Shown here in pieces: positions 35,124 through 42,952 of a stretch of 64,000 nt of DNA. Under the pieces are notes generated by a model, which did not search any database, was not told the origin of the DNA, and worked only from the letters and a program-made list of their open reading frames with translations. Position numbers and translations under genes: made by a program. Within the stretch, counting starts at the first letter, position 1; the number at the start of each line of letters is the position of its first letter. The stretch is from Streptomyces griseiscabiei (GTDB taxonomy: Bacteria > Actinomycetota > Actinomycetes > Streptomycetales > Streptomycetaceae), in the NCBI RefSeq assembly GCF_020010925.1, contig NZ_JAGJBZ010000002.1, positions 3,286,001-3,350,000 on the forward strand, read 5' to 3'.

Positions 35124-36644
35124 TCAGGTGTCGTGGTGGGACGCCAGTTCGGCGTGGGCCGCGGCGAGGCGCTCGGGTTCGCCGCGTGGCGAGTGGTCGC
35201 CGGAGACGTCGTCGGCCCAGGCGAGCAGTCGGCGCAGGTGGTCGCCGGCCGGTTCGGTGACGACATCGGGGCGGCCGAGGACGACCTCGCCACTGGTCCC
35301 GTCGATGGTGACGAGGGTGCCGTCGTCGAGACGGAGACCGCCGGCCGTCACAGCGCCGGCGCCGCTGTCGAAGCCGAGGCCGCGGGCACCCACGACCGCG
35401 GGCTTGCCCAGGGCGCGCGCGACGACCGCGGCGTGACTGGCCGGTCCTCCTCGCGCGGTGACGACTCCGGCGGCGACGGCGATGCCGTGCATGTCGTGCG
35501 GGGAGGTCTCCGGGCGTACCAGGACCACCGGGGCGTCCCTGGCCAGGCGCACCGCCCGCTCCGGGGTGGTCGCCACCAGGCCGACCGCGACGCCCGGACA
35601 GGCGCCGACTCCCCGGGCGAGCACAAGAGTCTCCTCGGACGAGGCGATGCGCGGTGTGCGGACGTGTCCGAGGTGCTGGGCGGAGATTCTGCGCAGCGCC
35701 TCGTGACGGTCGATGACCTGCTCGTCGACGAGGTCGGTGACGAGGCGGACGGCGGCGCCGCCGACGAACCGGCCGGGCCTGGCCTGGAGGAGCCACAGTT
35801 CGCCGGACTGGTAGGTGAACTCGGTGTAGCAGGCGTCCCGGTAGTGCCCCTCGATCCGGCCCAGGGCGTCGCGCAGCTCCGCCCACACCGCCGGTTCCCG
35901 GTCGGCGAGGGCGTGCAGCGGCCGGGTCGTGGACCTGCCGGACACGACGTCCTCTCCCTGGTGCCCGAACAGGACCTCGCCGTACGGGGTGTTCGCACCG
36001 GTGTCGGGGTTCCGGCTGAACGCGACCCCGGTGCCGCTGTGGGCGTCGCGGTTTCCGAACACCATCGACTGGACGATCGTGGCCGTGCCGAGATCGTGCG
36101 GGATGTCGTGCAGGGCGCGGTAGGCGCGGGCGCGTGGCGCGTTCCAGGACGAGAACACGGCCTCGATCGCCAGCTCCAGCTGCTGGTGGGCGTCGTCCGG
36201 GACCGGCGCGTCGGTGGTGGTCGCGTCGGCGAGGCCCGCCAGGAACCGCTGCCGCGCGTCCTCGGCGAACGCCCCGTCGCCCGTCTCGGCGGCCAGGCCG
36301 GCGGTGGCCCCGGTGGTGAGGCCGAGGTTGAGGACCGTGCTCATCATCCCGGGCATGGACACACGGGCGCCGGAGCGGACGGACACCACGAGCGGTTGCC
36401 GCGTCCCGCCGAAGGCGCGGCAGGTGACCCGTTCGAGGTCGGCGACGGCGGCCGCGAGCTCGTCGTGGAACCCGTCGGGCATGTGGCCGTCCCGAAGGAA
36501 GGCGCGGCAGGCCTCCGCGGTGACGACGAACCCGGCCGGTACCCGCAGCCCGAGGCGGTGCAGGAGGACGAGACCGAGCGCCTTGCCGCCCAGCGTGTCC
36601 GCTCCCTCGCCGACGTCGGCGGAGAGCGCGCGGATCCATCTCAT
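35124..36644 (-). CDS. PPDK-like phosphotransferase lacking the PEP/pyruvate barrel
   Basis: 506 residues. The N-terminal ATP-grasp part shows PPDK hallmarks (GGKALGLVLLHRLGL, SVRSGARVSMPGMMSTVLN, FSRNPDTG, YGEV). The phosphohistidine swivelling domain follows (ARGGPASHAAVVARALGKPA, His near 425). PPDK is normally about 880 residues; here the C-terminal TIM barrel that binds PEP/pyruvate is absent and the protein ends about 80 residues after the His. It could pass phosphate from ATP to an unknown acceptor. ATG overlaps the stop of the winged-helix partner gene (ATGA), so the two are made together. Confidence 0.9.
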   Translation of the reverse strand: MRWIRALSADVGEGADTLGGKALGLVLLHRLGLRVPAGFVVTAEACRAFLRDGHMPDGFHDELAAAVADLERVTCRAFGGTRQPLVVSVRSGARVSMPGMMSTVLNLGLTTGATAGLAAETGDGAFAEDARQRFLAGLADATTTDAPVPDDAHQQLELAIEAVFSSWNAPRARAYRALHDIPHDLGTATIVQSMVFGNRDAHSGTGVAFSRNPDTGANTPYGEVLFGHQGEDVVSGRSTTRPLHALADREPAVWAELRDALGRIEGHYRDACYTEFTYQSGELWLLQARPGRFVGGAAVRLVTDLVDEQVIDRHEALRRISAQHLGHVRTPRIASSEETLVLARGVGACPGVAVGLVATTPERAVRLARDAPVVLVRPETSPHDMHGIAVAAGVVTARGGPASHAAVVARALGKPAVVGARGLGFDSGAGAVTAGGLRLDDGTLVTIDGTSGEVVLGRPDVVTEPAGDHLRRLLAWADDVSGDHSPRGEPERLAAAHAELASHHDT

Positions 36645-37300
36645 CGTCGCTTGCCCAGGGTGGCCAGCAGATCTTCGTGCAGTTCGGCCCACACGGTGTG
36701 GTACGAGGTGGTGCCGTCGGTGACGTACACCAGCTCGCCGGCGGCGGCGCGGGCGAGGGCGTCGCCGAGGCGGATCCGGTAGCGGCCGAAGCGGGGCAGG
36801 GCGCCGGAGAGTTCGGCGCAGACGGGGGCGACGCGCCGGTCGAGGTCGGCGAACCGGTCGAGGACCCGGGCGTCGTAGGCGGGGTCGCGATGGTCGTTGG
36901 CGCTCACGACGCCGTCGACGGTACGCAGTTGCCAGGCCGCGCAGAGGTCGAGCAGCTCCGGGTTGAGGACGAGGAACCGGTCGAACGCCGCCTCGACGGC
37001 ACCGCGGGCGCCGGCCGTGGCGAGTTCGTCCGCGATCCGCTCGGCGTCCGCGGTACGGCCCGCGTCGGTGAGCGCCCAGCAGGGCGTGTCCCCGGGGAAC
37101 CGGGTGACGAGACCGGCGGCCCCGAGGTCGATGAGCTGGGTCTCGACGGTGGCTTCGCCGAGCCCCGTGACCGCGTCGAGGCGGCCGAGGCTCGCGGCGC
37201 CGACACAGCGCAGGGCGTGCAGCACCCACGGACCGGTGTGTGCCGTGCGAGGCGCGGTGTGGGCTTCGTGCGGTGCGGTGTGAGCTTCCGACCAGGTCAT
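36641..37300 (-). CDS. Winged-helix-like partner of the PPDK-like protein
   Basis: 219 residues. The N-terminal 90 residues look like a winged helix (LHALRCVGAASLGRLDAVTG, TVETQLIDLGAAGLV, WALTDAGRTADAERI). The rest is helical (AFDRFLVLNPELLDLCAAWQ, VLDRFADLDRRVAPVCAEL) and ends in a YVTDGTTSYHTVW segment. The N-terminus has (AHTAPHEAHTAP)-like repeats. It shares ATGA with the downstream PPDK-like gene. It may sense a metabolite or act as an adaptor; no direct DNA target is known. GGGGGA lies upstream of ATG 37300. Confidence 0.82.
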   Translation of the reverse strand: MTWSEAHTAPHEAHTAPRTAHTGPWVLHALRCVGAASLGRLDAVTGLGEATVETQLIDLGAAGLVTRFPGDTPCWALTDAGRTADAERIADELATAGARGAVEAAFDRFLVLNPELLDLCAAWQLRTVDGVVSANDHRDPAYDARVLDRFADLDRRVAPVCAELSGALPRFGRYRIRLGDALARAAAGELVYVTDGTTSYHTVWAELHEDLLATLGKRR

Positions 37301-37409
37301 GTCGTGTCCCCCGGATCTGTGGTTCGCGCGCTGTACGGCTGGGTGCGTACCGCGTCGTGGGCGGGCTCCTTCGGTGCGGTCGACCGCACTTCGGTCGCCG
37401 CGAACTCCG

Positions 37410-37459
37410 ATGTTAGCTGTTTTCCGATGATGACGTCATCCGAATGCCAGCTGTATCAT
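37410..37459. promoter_or_regulatory. Divergent promoters sharing a -35/operator palindrome
   Basis: The perfect palindrome GATGACGTCATC (37429-37440) supplies TGACGT on both strands. On plus, TGACGT (37431-37436) is followed after exactly 17 nt by TATCAT (37454-37459), toward the TetR gene. On minus, TGACGT (37438-37433) is followed after exactly 17 nt by TAACAT (37415-37410), toward the winged-helix/PPDK pair. One bound repressor dimer would block both. The TetR protein is the obvious candidate. Confidence 0.7.
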
Positions 37460-37483
37460 GCCGCGAGAGCGGAGGTGGGCACG

Positions 37484-38593
37484 ATGGCGCGGTTGACCCG
37501 GGCACAGCGGCAGGAGCAGACGCGGGCCGCGGTGCTGGTCGCGGCCCGCGAGGAGTTCACCGAACACGGCTACGCGGAGGCCAAGGTCGACCGCATCGCC
37601 GAGCGGGCCGAGCTGACCCGGGGCGCTGTCTACTCCAACTTCACCGGCAAGCGCGCCCTCTACCTCGCGGTGCTCGCCGAGGCCGCCGAGCGGTGCGTGG
37701 CCGCCGCCGAACCGCCGGTGGAATCGCCCGACTCCGCCAGGCGGGCGCTCGGCGCGTTCGCCCGGGTCTGGCTCGAACGCCTCCCGCTCGCCGGCGACAC
37801 CCCGGGGAGCGGGCAGTTGCAACTGCGCTCGCTGTCCGGCGTGCTCGACACCGCGCCCGCCCGGGCCGCGCTCGCCGAACTCGTACGGTTCGAGGCCCTG
37901 TTGCTCGCCCTCGCCCTGGAGTCGCTCCCCGGGTCCGGCGCCCGGATGGTGCGCCGTGCCGCGCTGGCCCTGACCCTGCTGCACGGCGCGGCCGGCCTCG
38001 CGGAGAACGCCCCCGGGACCGGCGACCCGTTCGACCTGGCCGGCGCCGCCGAGCACCTGGCCGGCATCGCCCTCACGGACGACGCGGAGCCGCCCCACGT
38101 CCCCTTCGTCGCTCCGGCGCGGCCGGTGCAGGACCGATGGGTGCCACCCGGTGGTCCGCGCGACGAGATCACCGGCCGCCCGGTCGACCTCGACGACGAC
38201 GGCGTGGTCGTCGTGTTGGGCGTGGCCCGGCTGTCGGCGGCCGAGGAGGCGGTCCGCGCGGCCCGGCCCGGTGACGAGGTGACGCTCGTCGTCGTGACGG
38301 GCGACCCGGCCGAGACGGGTCGGCTGGCCCGACTCCGGCTCCTCGACCTCGTCGGCTGTCTGCGTCGGGTCTTCGCGGCCGGTGAACTGCCGCGCCTGCG
38401 CGTCGTGTTCGGCGAGGACGGTGCGATCCCCGCGGCTCTCGGCGCGGACCCGGTCGACGACGGCACCGAGTTCGCGGTCCGGGTGGCCGACGGACTGATC
38501 GTGGCCCGCGCCGAGGGGCGCGGTGCGGGCCACGCCGCGGCCGCCCACGGCGCCGTCGGCCGCAGCCGCCGGAAGCGGCCCGAAGCCACCTGA
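37484..38593 (+). CDS. TetR/AcrR family regulator with a long C-terminal extension
   Basis: 369 residues, about 170 longer than usual. The TetR DNA-binding domain is clear at 5-55 (AAREEFTEHGYAEAKVDRIA, TRGAVYSNFTGKRALYL). Its helical ligand domain follows to about 200. From about 215 an extra alpha/beta domain begins (VVVVLGVARLSAAEEAVRAA, VTLVVVTGDPAETGRLARL, LRVVFGEDGAIPAAL), with no family recognised. It ends with a basic SRRKRPEAT. GGAGGTGG lies 8 nt before ATG 37484. It is divergent from the PPDK pair across a shared operator. Confidence 0.9.
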   Translation: MARLTRAQRQEQTRAAVLVAAREEFTEHGYAEAKVDRIAERAELTRGAVYSNFTGKRALYLAVLAEAAERCVAAAEPPVESPDSARRALGAFARVWLERLPLAGDTPGSGQLQLRSLSGVLDTAPARAALAELVRFEALLLALALESLPGSGARMVRRAALALTLLHGAAGLAENAPGTGDPFDLAGAAEHLAGIALTDDAEPPHVPFVAPARPVQDRWVPPGGPRDEITGRPVDLDDDGVVVVLGVARLSAAEEAVRAARPGDEVTLVVVTGDPAETGRLARLRLLDLVGCLRRVFAAGELPRLRVVFGEDGAIPAALGADPVDDGTEFAVRVADGLIVARAEGRGAGHAAAAHGAVGRSRRKRPEAT

Positions 38594-38643
38594 GGCACGG
38601 TCGGCGGACTCTTCCGCGCCCCGGGTGTCACGTACCCGCCCGG

Positions 38644-38680
38644 CGACCGGCCATGGCCCGGCCGGCGCCGCGGCCGGTCG
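38644..38680. terminator. Hairpin between convergent TetR and AraC genes
   Basis: CGACCGGCC (38644-38652) and GGCCGGTCG (38672-38680) form a 9-bp stem. The 19-nt loop is itself GC-rich and self-complementary. Likely bidirectional terminator. Confidence 0.5.
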
Positions 38681-38691
38681 TCGTCGGCCCG

Positions 38692-39561
38692 TCAGGCCGG
38701 TTCGACGGGAAGCCACAGTTCGCAGGTGGCGGTCGTGAAATCGTCCGAGCGGTCGAGGATCGCGACGACGGAGGGGCCCGGCCGCAGCCGCCACGGGTTG
38801 GACGGGAACCACTCGGTCGCGGTGGCCGCCCAGGTCGTCTGCAGGGCCTGCGGATGCGGTCCGCTGGTACGGAAGACCGCCCACATCCCGGCCGGTACCT
38901 CGATGGCGTCGAGCCCGTCCGGGAGCGGTGTGTCCCGGGTGAGCGCGACCCCGTGCAGATAGGTCAGTTCGCTGCCCTCCCGGCCGTCGGGATCGACGTC
39001 GTCGCTGACCTGCAGCAGGCCCTCGGGCTCGGTGTCGCTGAGGGCCTTGAGCCGCAGATGCTCCTGCGGCGGCAGCGCGGCGATGTGCTCCTGGATGTGC
39101 GGGTTGACGCCCTGATGGATGAGCGGGACCCGGGTGGCGTGTCCGGCGAGCCGGAACGCGGGCCGGTCGACGAGGCGGGTGTCCATGGGGATGTTCCCTT
39201 CGACGGTCAGGCGGAACCTGATCTGTGGTTGTGTGCGCAAGGGGCCTCCGTCACGGCGCACGTCGCCGGGGCCGGCCCCGTGGACCGCCCTGAACGCGCG
39301 TCCGAACGCCTCGCTGGAGCCGTATCCGTGCCGGACGGCGATGCTCAGCAGATCCCGCTCGCCCCGGACGACCTCACCGGCGGCCACGGTCATGCGCCGC
39401 CGGCGCACGTACTCCGACAGCGGCATACCGGCCAGCGACGAGAACATCCGGCGCAGGTGGTACCCGGTCGTGCCGAGCGCCCCGGCCAACCCGTCGACGT
39501 CGAGTTCCTCGGACAGGTGCTCCTCGACCAGATCGACGAGTTGGTTGAGCGCCGAGATCAT
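38692..39561 (-). CDS. AraC family regulator with GyrI-like effector domain
   Basis: 289 residues. Two helix-turn-helix units at about 5-105 (VEEHLSEELDVDGLAGALG, YHLRRMFSSLAGMPLSEYVR, IAVRHGYGSSEAFGRAFRAV). A GyrI/effector-binding domain follows at about 125-289 (LVDRPAFRLAGHATRVPLI, GLDAIEVPAGMWAVFRTSG, CELWLPV). This layout is found in Rob/SoxS-like multidrug or aromatic sensing regulators. ATG start with GGGAGG upstream. Divergent from the FAD hydroxylase, which is the probable target. Confidence 0.93.
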   Translation of the reverse strand: MISALNQLVDLVEEHLSEELDVDGLAGALGTTGYHLRRMFSSLAGMPLSEYVRRRRMTVAAGEVVRGERDLLSIAVRHGYGSSEAFGRAFRAVHGAGPGDVRRDGGPLRTQPQIRFRLTVEGNIPMDTRLVDRPAFRLAGHATRVPLIHQGVNPHIQEHIAALPPQEHLRLKALSDTEPEGLLQVSDDVDPDGREGSELTYLHGVALTRDTPLPDGLDAIEVPAGMWAVFRTSGPHPQALQTTWAATATEWFPSNPWRLRPGPSVVAILDRSDDFTTATCELWLPVEPA

Positions 39562-39685
39562 GGGGCCTCCCTTTTCTGATCTCACTCTGGCAGCAGGCAT
39601 CCCGGCCGCACCCGATCGCTGGGATCCGATCCGATCTGGTCCCGCACCCGGACGGACAGGGAGGCACCGCCAGTTAGTTAGACCC

Positions 39686-39714
39686 TTGACGGTCAAAGTC
39701 CTTACCAATATGGT
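39686..39714 (+). promoter_or_regulatory. Promoter of the FAD hydroxylase gene with operator-like repeat
   Basis: TTGACG (39686-39691), exactly 17 nt, then TATGGT (39709-39714). The -35 lies in the palindrome TTGAC-G-GTCAA, and GTTAGTTAG just upstream is a short direct repeat. This fits a regulated promoter, perhaps controlled by the divergent AraC protein. Confidence 0.65.
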
Positions 39715-39763
39715 CCCGCTACATGGCCGCGGGTGAGCGAAGCCGGCCGGAAGGGGCGGGCGT

Positions 39764-41425
39764 ATGACGGGCAGCACGGGCAGCACGGGCAGCACCGGAA
39801 GTGCGGACATGGACATGGACATGGACAGGAACGCGGACGGGAATGTCGACACGGACGTGGACGTCGCGGTCGTGGGCCTGGGCCCCGTCGGCGCCACGGC
39901 GGCGAACCTGGCGCACGACCTCGGTCTCCGGGTGGTCGCGTTCGACCGGGCCGCGGAGGTCGAACCCCGCCCGCGCGCCATCGGCTTCGACCAGGAGGTG
40001 ATGCGCGTCCTCGCCGGCTTCGGGCTGGCCGACGCGATCGCGGACCACGTCATGCCCTACCGGCCGTCCGAGTACCACAACGGCGACGGCCGGGTCATCA
40101 AGCGCATCCACACGGCACCGCCGCCCCATCCCCTCGGCTGGGAACCCAACTACGTCTTCCTGCAGCCCCAGGTGGAGGGCGCCCTGCGGCAGCGTCTCGC
40201 GCGGGCGGACGGTGTCGACGTACGCCTCGGTACCGAGGTCACGGAGGTGCGCCTCGACAGCGACGGGGCCACCGTCGAGGCGGTCGACGCGACCGGGCGA
40301 CGGCAGACGCTGCGGGCCCGCTACGTGCTGGCCTGCGACGGCGGCGGCAGCCCCCTGCGCAAGCGCCTGGGCCTGCGCATGGACGACCTGGGATTCGACC
40401 AGCCGTGGCTGGTGGTCGACCTGCGCCTGCGCCCCGGCGCGGGGGCCGGACTGCCCACCACCAACGTCCAGTTCTGCGAGACGGCGCGGCCGAGCACGTT
40501 CATCGTCGGACCGGGGAACCACCGCCGGTGGGAGTTCATGATCAACCCCGATGAGCGGCCCGAGGACGTCTCCCACCCGGATTTCATCCGCGCCCTGCTG
40601 TCCCGCTGGCTGCCTCCCGACGACTACGACCTGTGGCGCGCGGCCACGTATCGGTTCCACGCGCTCGTCCTGGGGCAATGGCGGGTGCGCCGGCTGTTCT
40701 TCCTCGGCGACGCGGCGCACATGACCCCGCCGTTCCTCGCCCAGGGAATGTGCCAGGGCATACGTGACGCCTCCAACCTGATGTGGAAACTCGCCCTCTG
40801 CCTACGGTCGGGCGCCGCCGAGTCCCTGCTCGACACCTACCAGCAGGAGCGCGTGCCGCATGTCCGTCAGGTGACGCTCACGACGAAGGAGTTCGGGCGG
40901 CTCATCTGCGAGCGCGACGAGGCCACCGCGGCCAAGCGGGACGCCGACCTGCTGGCGGAGCTGGCGGCCGAGCCGGGAGGAACCATCCGCCAGTCCCTGA
41001 TCCCCGGCCTTCGGACGGGCTTCCTGGCCCCGGAGGGTCTCCCCGCTCGCGGCGATCTCCTGCCCCAGCCCAGGGTGACCGACGAGCGGGACCGCACCGG
41101 CCTGCTGGACGAGTTCACCGGCAGCGTCTTCCGCCTCGTCGTCCGCCATGACGCGGATGCCGCGGCGGCCGAGTCCGCGCTGCGCGCCCACCGGGCCGAC
41201 GGCGGTTTCCCCGTCCACCTCGTCCGCCTCGTACCGCCGGGCAACGAAGCCGCGCCGAGCGAGCGCCACGAGTACCGTGAGGAACAGCCCGTCCTGGACT
41301 CCTGGATGCGCCGGCGGTCCTGCGCGGCGGTGCTGGCGCGCCCCGACCACTACGTGTTCGGCGGCGTCCCTTCCACGAGCGATCTCGGCAGCCTCCTCAC
41401 GTCCGCCCGCCGACAACTCGGGTGA
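39764..41425 (+). CDS. FAD-binding aromatic monooxygenase (MhpA-like)
   Basis: 553 residues, class A flavoprotein monooxygenase, closest in motif to 3-(3-hydroxyphenyl)propionate hydroxylases. FAD motif VVGLGPVGATAANLAHDLG (about 35-53), DG motif YVLACDGGGSPLRKRLGL (about 188-205), GD motif FLGDAAHMTPPFLAQGM (about 312-328). NADH-dependent ring hydroxylation of a phenolic acid is the expected reaction; the substrate is not predictable. The first 30 residues are low complexity (three GST repeats, then MDMDMD), encoded by 9-bp and 6-bp tandem repeats at 39769-39822. ATG start with GGAAGGGGCGGG upstream. No ring-cleavage gene follows. Confidence 0.93.
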   Translation: MTGSTGSTGSTGSADMDMDMDRNADGNVDTDVDVAVVGLGPVGATAANLAHDLGLRVVAFDRAAEVEPRPRAIGFDQEVMRVLAGFGLADAIADHVMPYRPSEYHNGDGRVIKRIHTAPPPHPLGWEPNYVFLQPQVEGALRQRLARADGVDVRLGTEVTEVRLDSDGATVEAVDATGRRQTLRARYVLACDGGGSPLRKRLGLRMDDLGFDQPWLVVDLRLRPGAGAGLPTTNVQFCETARPSTFIVGPGNHRRWEFMINPDERPEDVSHPDFIRALLSRWLPPDDYDLWRAATYRFHALVLGQWRVRRLFFLGDAAHMTPPFLAQGMCQGIRDASNLMWKLALCLRSGAAESLLDTYQQERVPHVRQVTLTTKEFGRLICERDEATAAKRDADLLAELAAEPGGTIRQSLIPGLRTGFLAPEGLPARGDLLPQPRVTDERDRTGLLDEFTGSVFRLVVRHDADAAAAESALRAHRADGGFPVHLVRLVPPGNEAAPSERHEYREEQPVLDSWMRRRSCAAVLARPDHYVFGGVPSTSDLGSLLTSARRQLG

Positions 41426-41490
41426 GACCGACGAGGACTTGCCCCCGGGACCGAGCTGTGGCTGACTGGCCACGGCGCTGAGGGGGAGTC

Positions 41491-41847
41491 ATGGGCAACT
41501 GGTGCGTGATGGTGCAGTACGCGCACGGCGAGACGTACAGGACCGAGTTCGTCGTCCGTGGCCAGGCGACGAAGGAGGAGGCGCTGAAGGCGCTGCGTGC
41601 CGCCGTCCACACCTATGTGCCGAGCAGGAGCCTCATCGAGAAGCGGCGCCAGGTGTACCGCTTCACCGACCAGGAGGCATATCTGGTGGTGATCAAAGGC
41701 AAGTTGACGGAGTGGGAGTGCACCCTGCGCGTCATGGAGCTGATCTCGGACTCGACCGATCCGGCCGTGGCCGAGCGGGCGCGGCCGGAGCATGGCACGA
41801 CAGAGGCCGCCGAGGGACCGCAGGACCGGATCCCGCCCGGGTATTGA
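41491..41847 (+). CDS. Small hypothetical protein
   Basis: 118 residues, no signal peptide. It has an N-terminal beta/alpha pattern (WCVMVQYAHGETYRTEFVV, KEEALKALRAAVHTYV) and a basic stretch RRQVYRFTDQEAYLVVIKG. The tail is acidic and Pro-rich. GAGGGGGAG precedes the ATG. Function unknown. Confidence 0.8.
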   Translation: MGNWCVMVQYAHGETYRTEFVVRGQATKEEALKALRAAVHTYVPSRSLIEKRRQVYRFTDQEAYLVVIKGKLTEWECTLRVMELISDSTDPAVAERARPEHGTTEAAEGPQDRIPPGY

Positions 41848-41903
41848 GCGGCGGGCCGGATGCCGTCCCGCTCTCGACGCTTCGCCCTCGATCGCTGTTC
41901 CCG

Positions 41904-41930
41904 CCCCCTGGTGAACCCAGGGGGTTCTTT
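41904..41930 (+). terminator. Rho-independent-like terminator
   Basis: CCCCCTGG and CCAGGGGG form an 8-bp stem with a TGAAC loop, followed by TTCTTT, about 55 bp after the 41491-41847 gene. The rest of the 305-bp gap to 42153 shows nothing else recognisable. Confidence 0.8.
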
Positions 41931-42152
41931 CACGTGACGTGCCTCCCGGCTTCCGTCCCGACCCCCTCCCGGCGTGCCACGCGTCCCATTCCGTTCGCGA
42001 CGCACCAGGTCAACAGCGCACCGCGCGTCCCAGGGCGACTTGGAACGCGGGACGACTGGTCCCGGGCCGGGCCGGAACAGCACAGTTGATCTCGCCGGGC
42101 GGCGAGCGCACCCGGCACGGGACGAACGAGACGCAGAACGGGGACGAACCAC

Positions 42153-42704
42153 ATGTCACGAGTCCGAAGCACACTGACGGCCACCACCGTGGCCGCCATG
42201 CTCAGCACTGCCCTGGCCGGCGGAACGGCCGTGGCCGACGAGGTCGGCACGATGGCGCAGGGCGGCAAGTGCACCTACAACCAGCTGGGCAAGCCCGCCA
42301 TCAGGAGCCACAAGGGCAAGGGCGACGACCGGTACAACGACGGCAGGACCAAGAAGTACGGCCGTGAGCTGATCCTCTCGACGGGGACGGCGATCAGCGA
42401 CGACAACTCCGCGGCGATGCTCAGCGGCAAGGTGAGCAAGGACGACGAGGTGTGGGTCGACATCAGCCACGACAAGGGCAAGAACTGGAAAGGCCCTTGC
42501 GGCAAGGTCAAGGCCGCGAAGAAGGGGGAGAAGATCTACTCCAAGTGGTTCGCCCACTATCGCGAAGACATCACGAAGCGGGTGATCCGCGCCTGTGCCC
42601 GCACCACCTCGGGCGCCGACGGCACGGGAAAGCGCGTCACGTGGTGCGCGGACATCGGTGACGTCAAGAACGGCGTCGCCCGCTGGTGGTCGGACAAGGA
42701 CTGA
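42153..42704 (+). CDS. Small secreted protein (Trp-Trp-ended family), copy 2
   Basis: 183 residues. Signal peptide of about 29 residues (SRVRSTLTATTVAAMLSTALAGG, cleavage near AVADE). The mature protein is Lys-rich with four Cys. Its pattern parallels the protein at 31904: a SGKVSKDDEVWVDIS segment, NWKGPCGK, RACARTT, and RWWSDKD at the end. The two probably descend from one ancestor despite low identity. Function unknown. ATG start with a weak GGGGACG site; a strong hairpin follows. Confidence 0.85.
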   Translation: MSRVRSTLTATTVAAMLSTALAGGTAVADEVGTMAQGGKCTYNQLGKPAIRSHKGKGDDRYNDGRTKKYGRELILSTGTAISDDNSAAMLSGKVSKDDEVWVDISHDKGKNWKGPCGKVKAAKKGEKIYSKWFAHYREDITKRVIRACARTTSGADGTGKRVTWCADIGDVKNGVARWWSDKD

Positions 42705-42728
42705 CAGCCGGGCACGGGACTGACATGC

Positions 42729-42757
42729 GAGGGGCGGCCCTGCCGGGGCCGCCCCTC
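42729..42757 (+). terminator. 12-bp GC hairpin terminator
   Basis: Perfect stem GAGGGGCGGCCC / GGGCCGCCCCTC around TGCCG, 25 bp after the secreted-protein stop. Confidence 0.85.
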
Positions 42758-42952
42758 TCGGCGTGCTGCCCGCACTCTTGACTCACACGAGGCCGAGGCC
42801 GAGGTCGAGGCCGGTACGGTCGACGGCGGCCTCGTCCGCCGGTCGGTCGGTGATTGAGCGCACCGGTTCCGTATCCACCTCGTATTCATGGGGCATGGGT
42901 CAACAAGCGGGCACAGGAATGACAGGGAAGAGAGAAGGAAGAGAGGCAGAGG

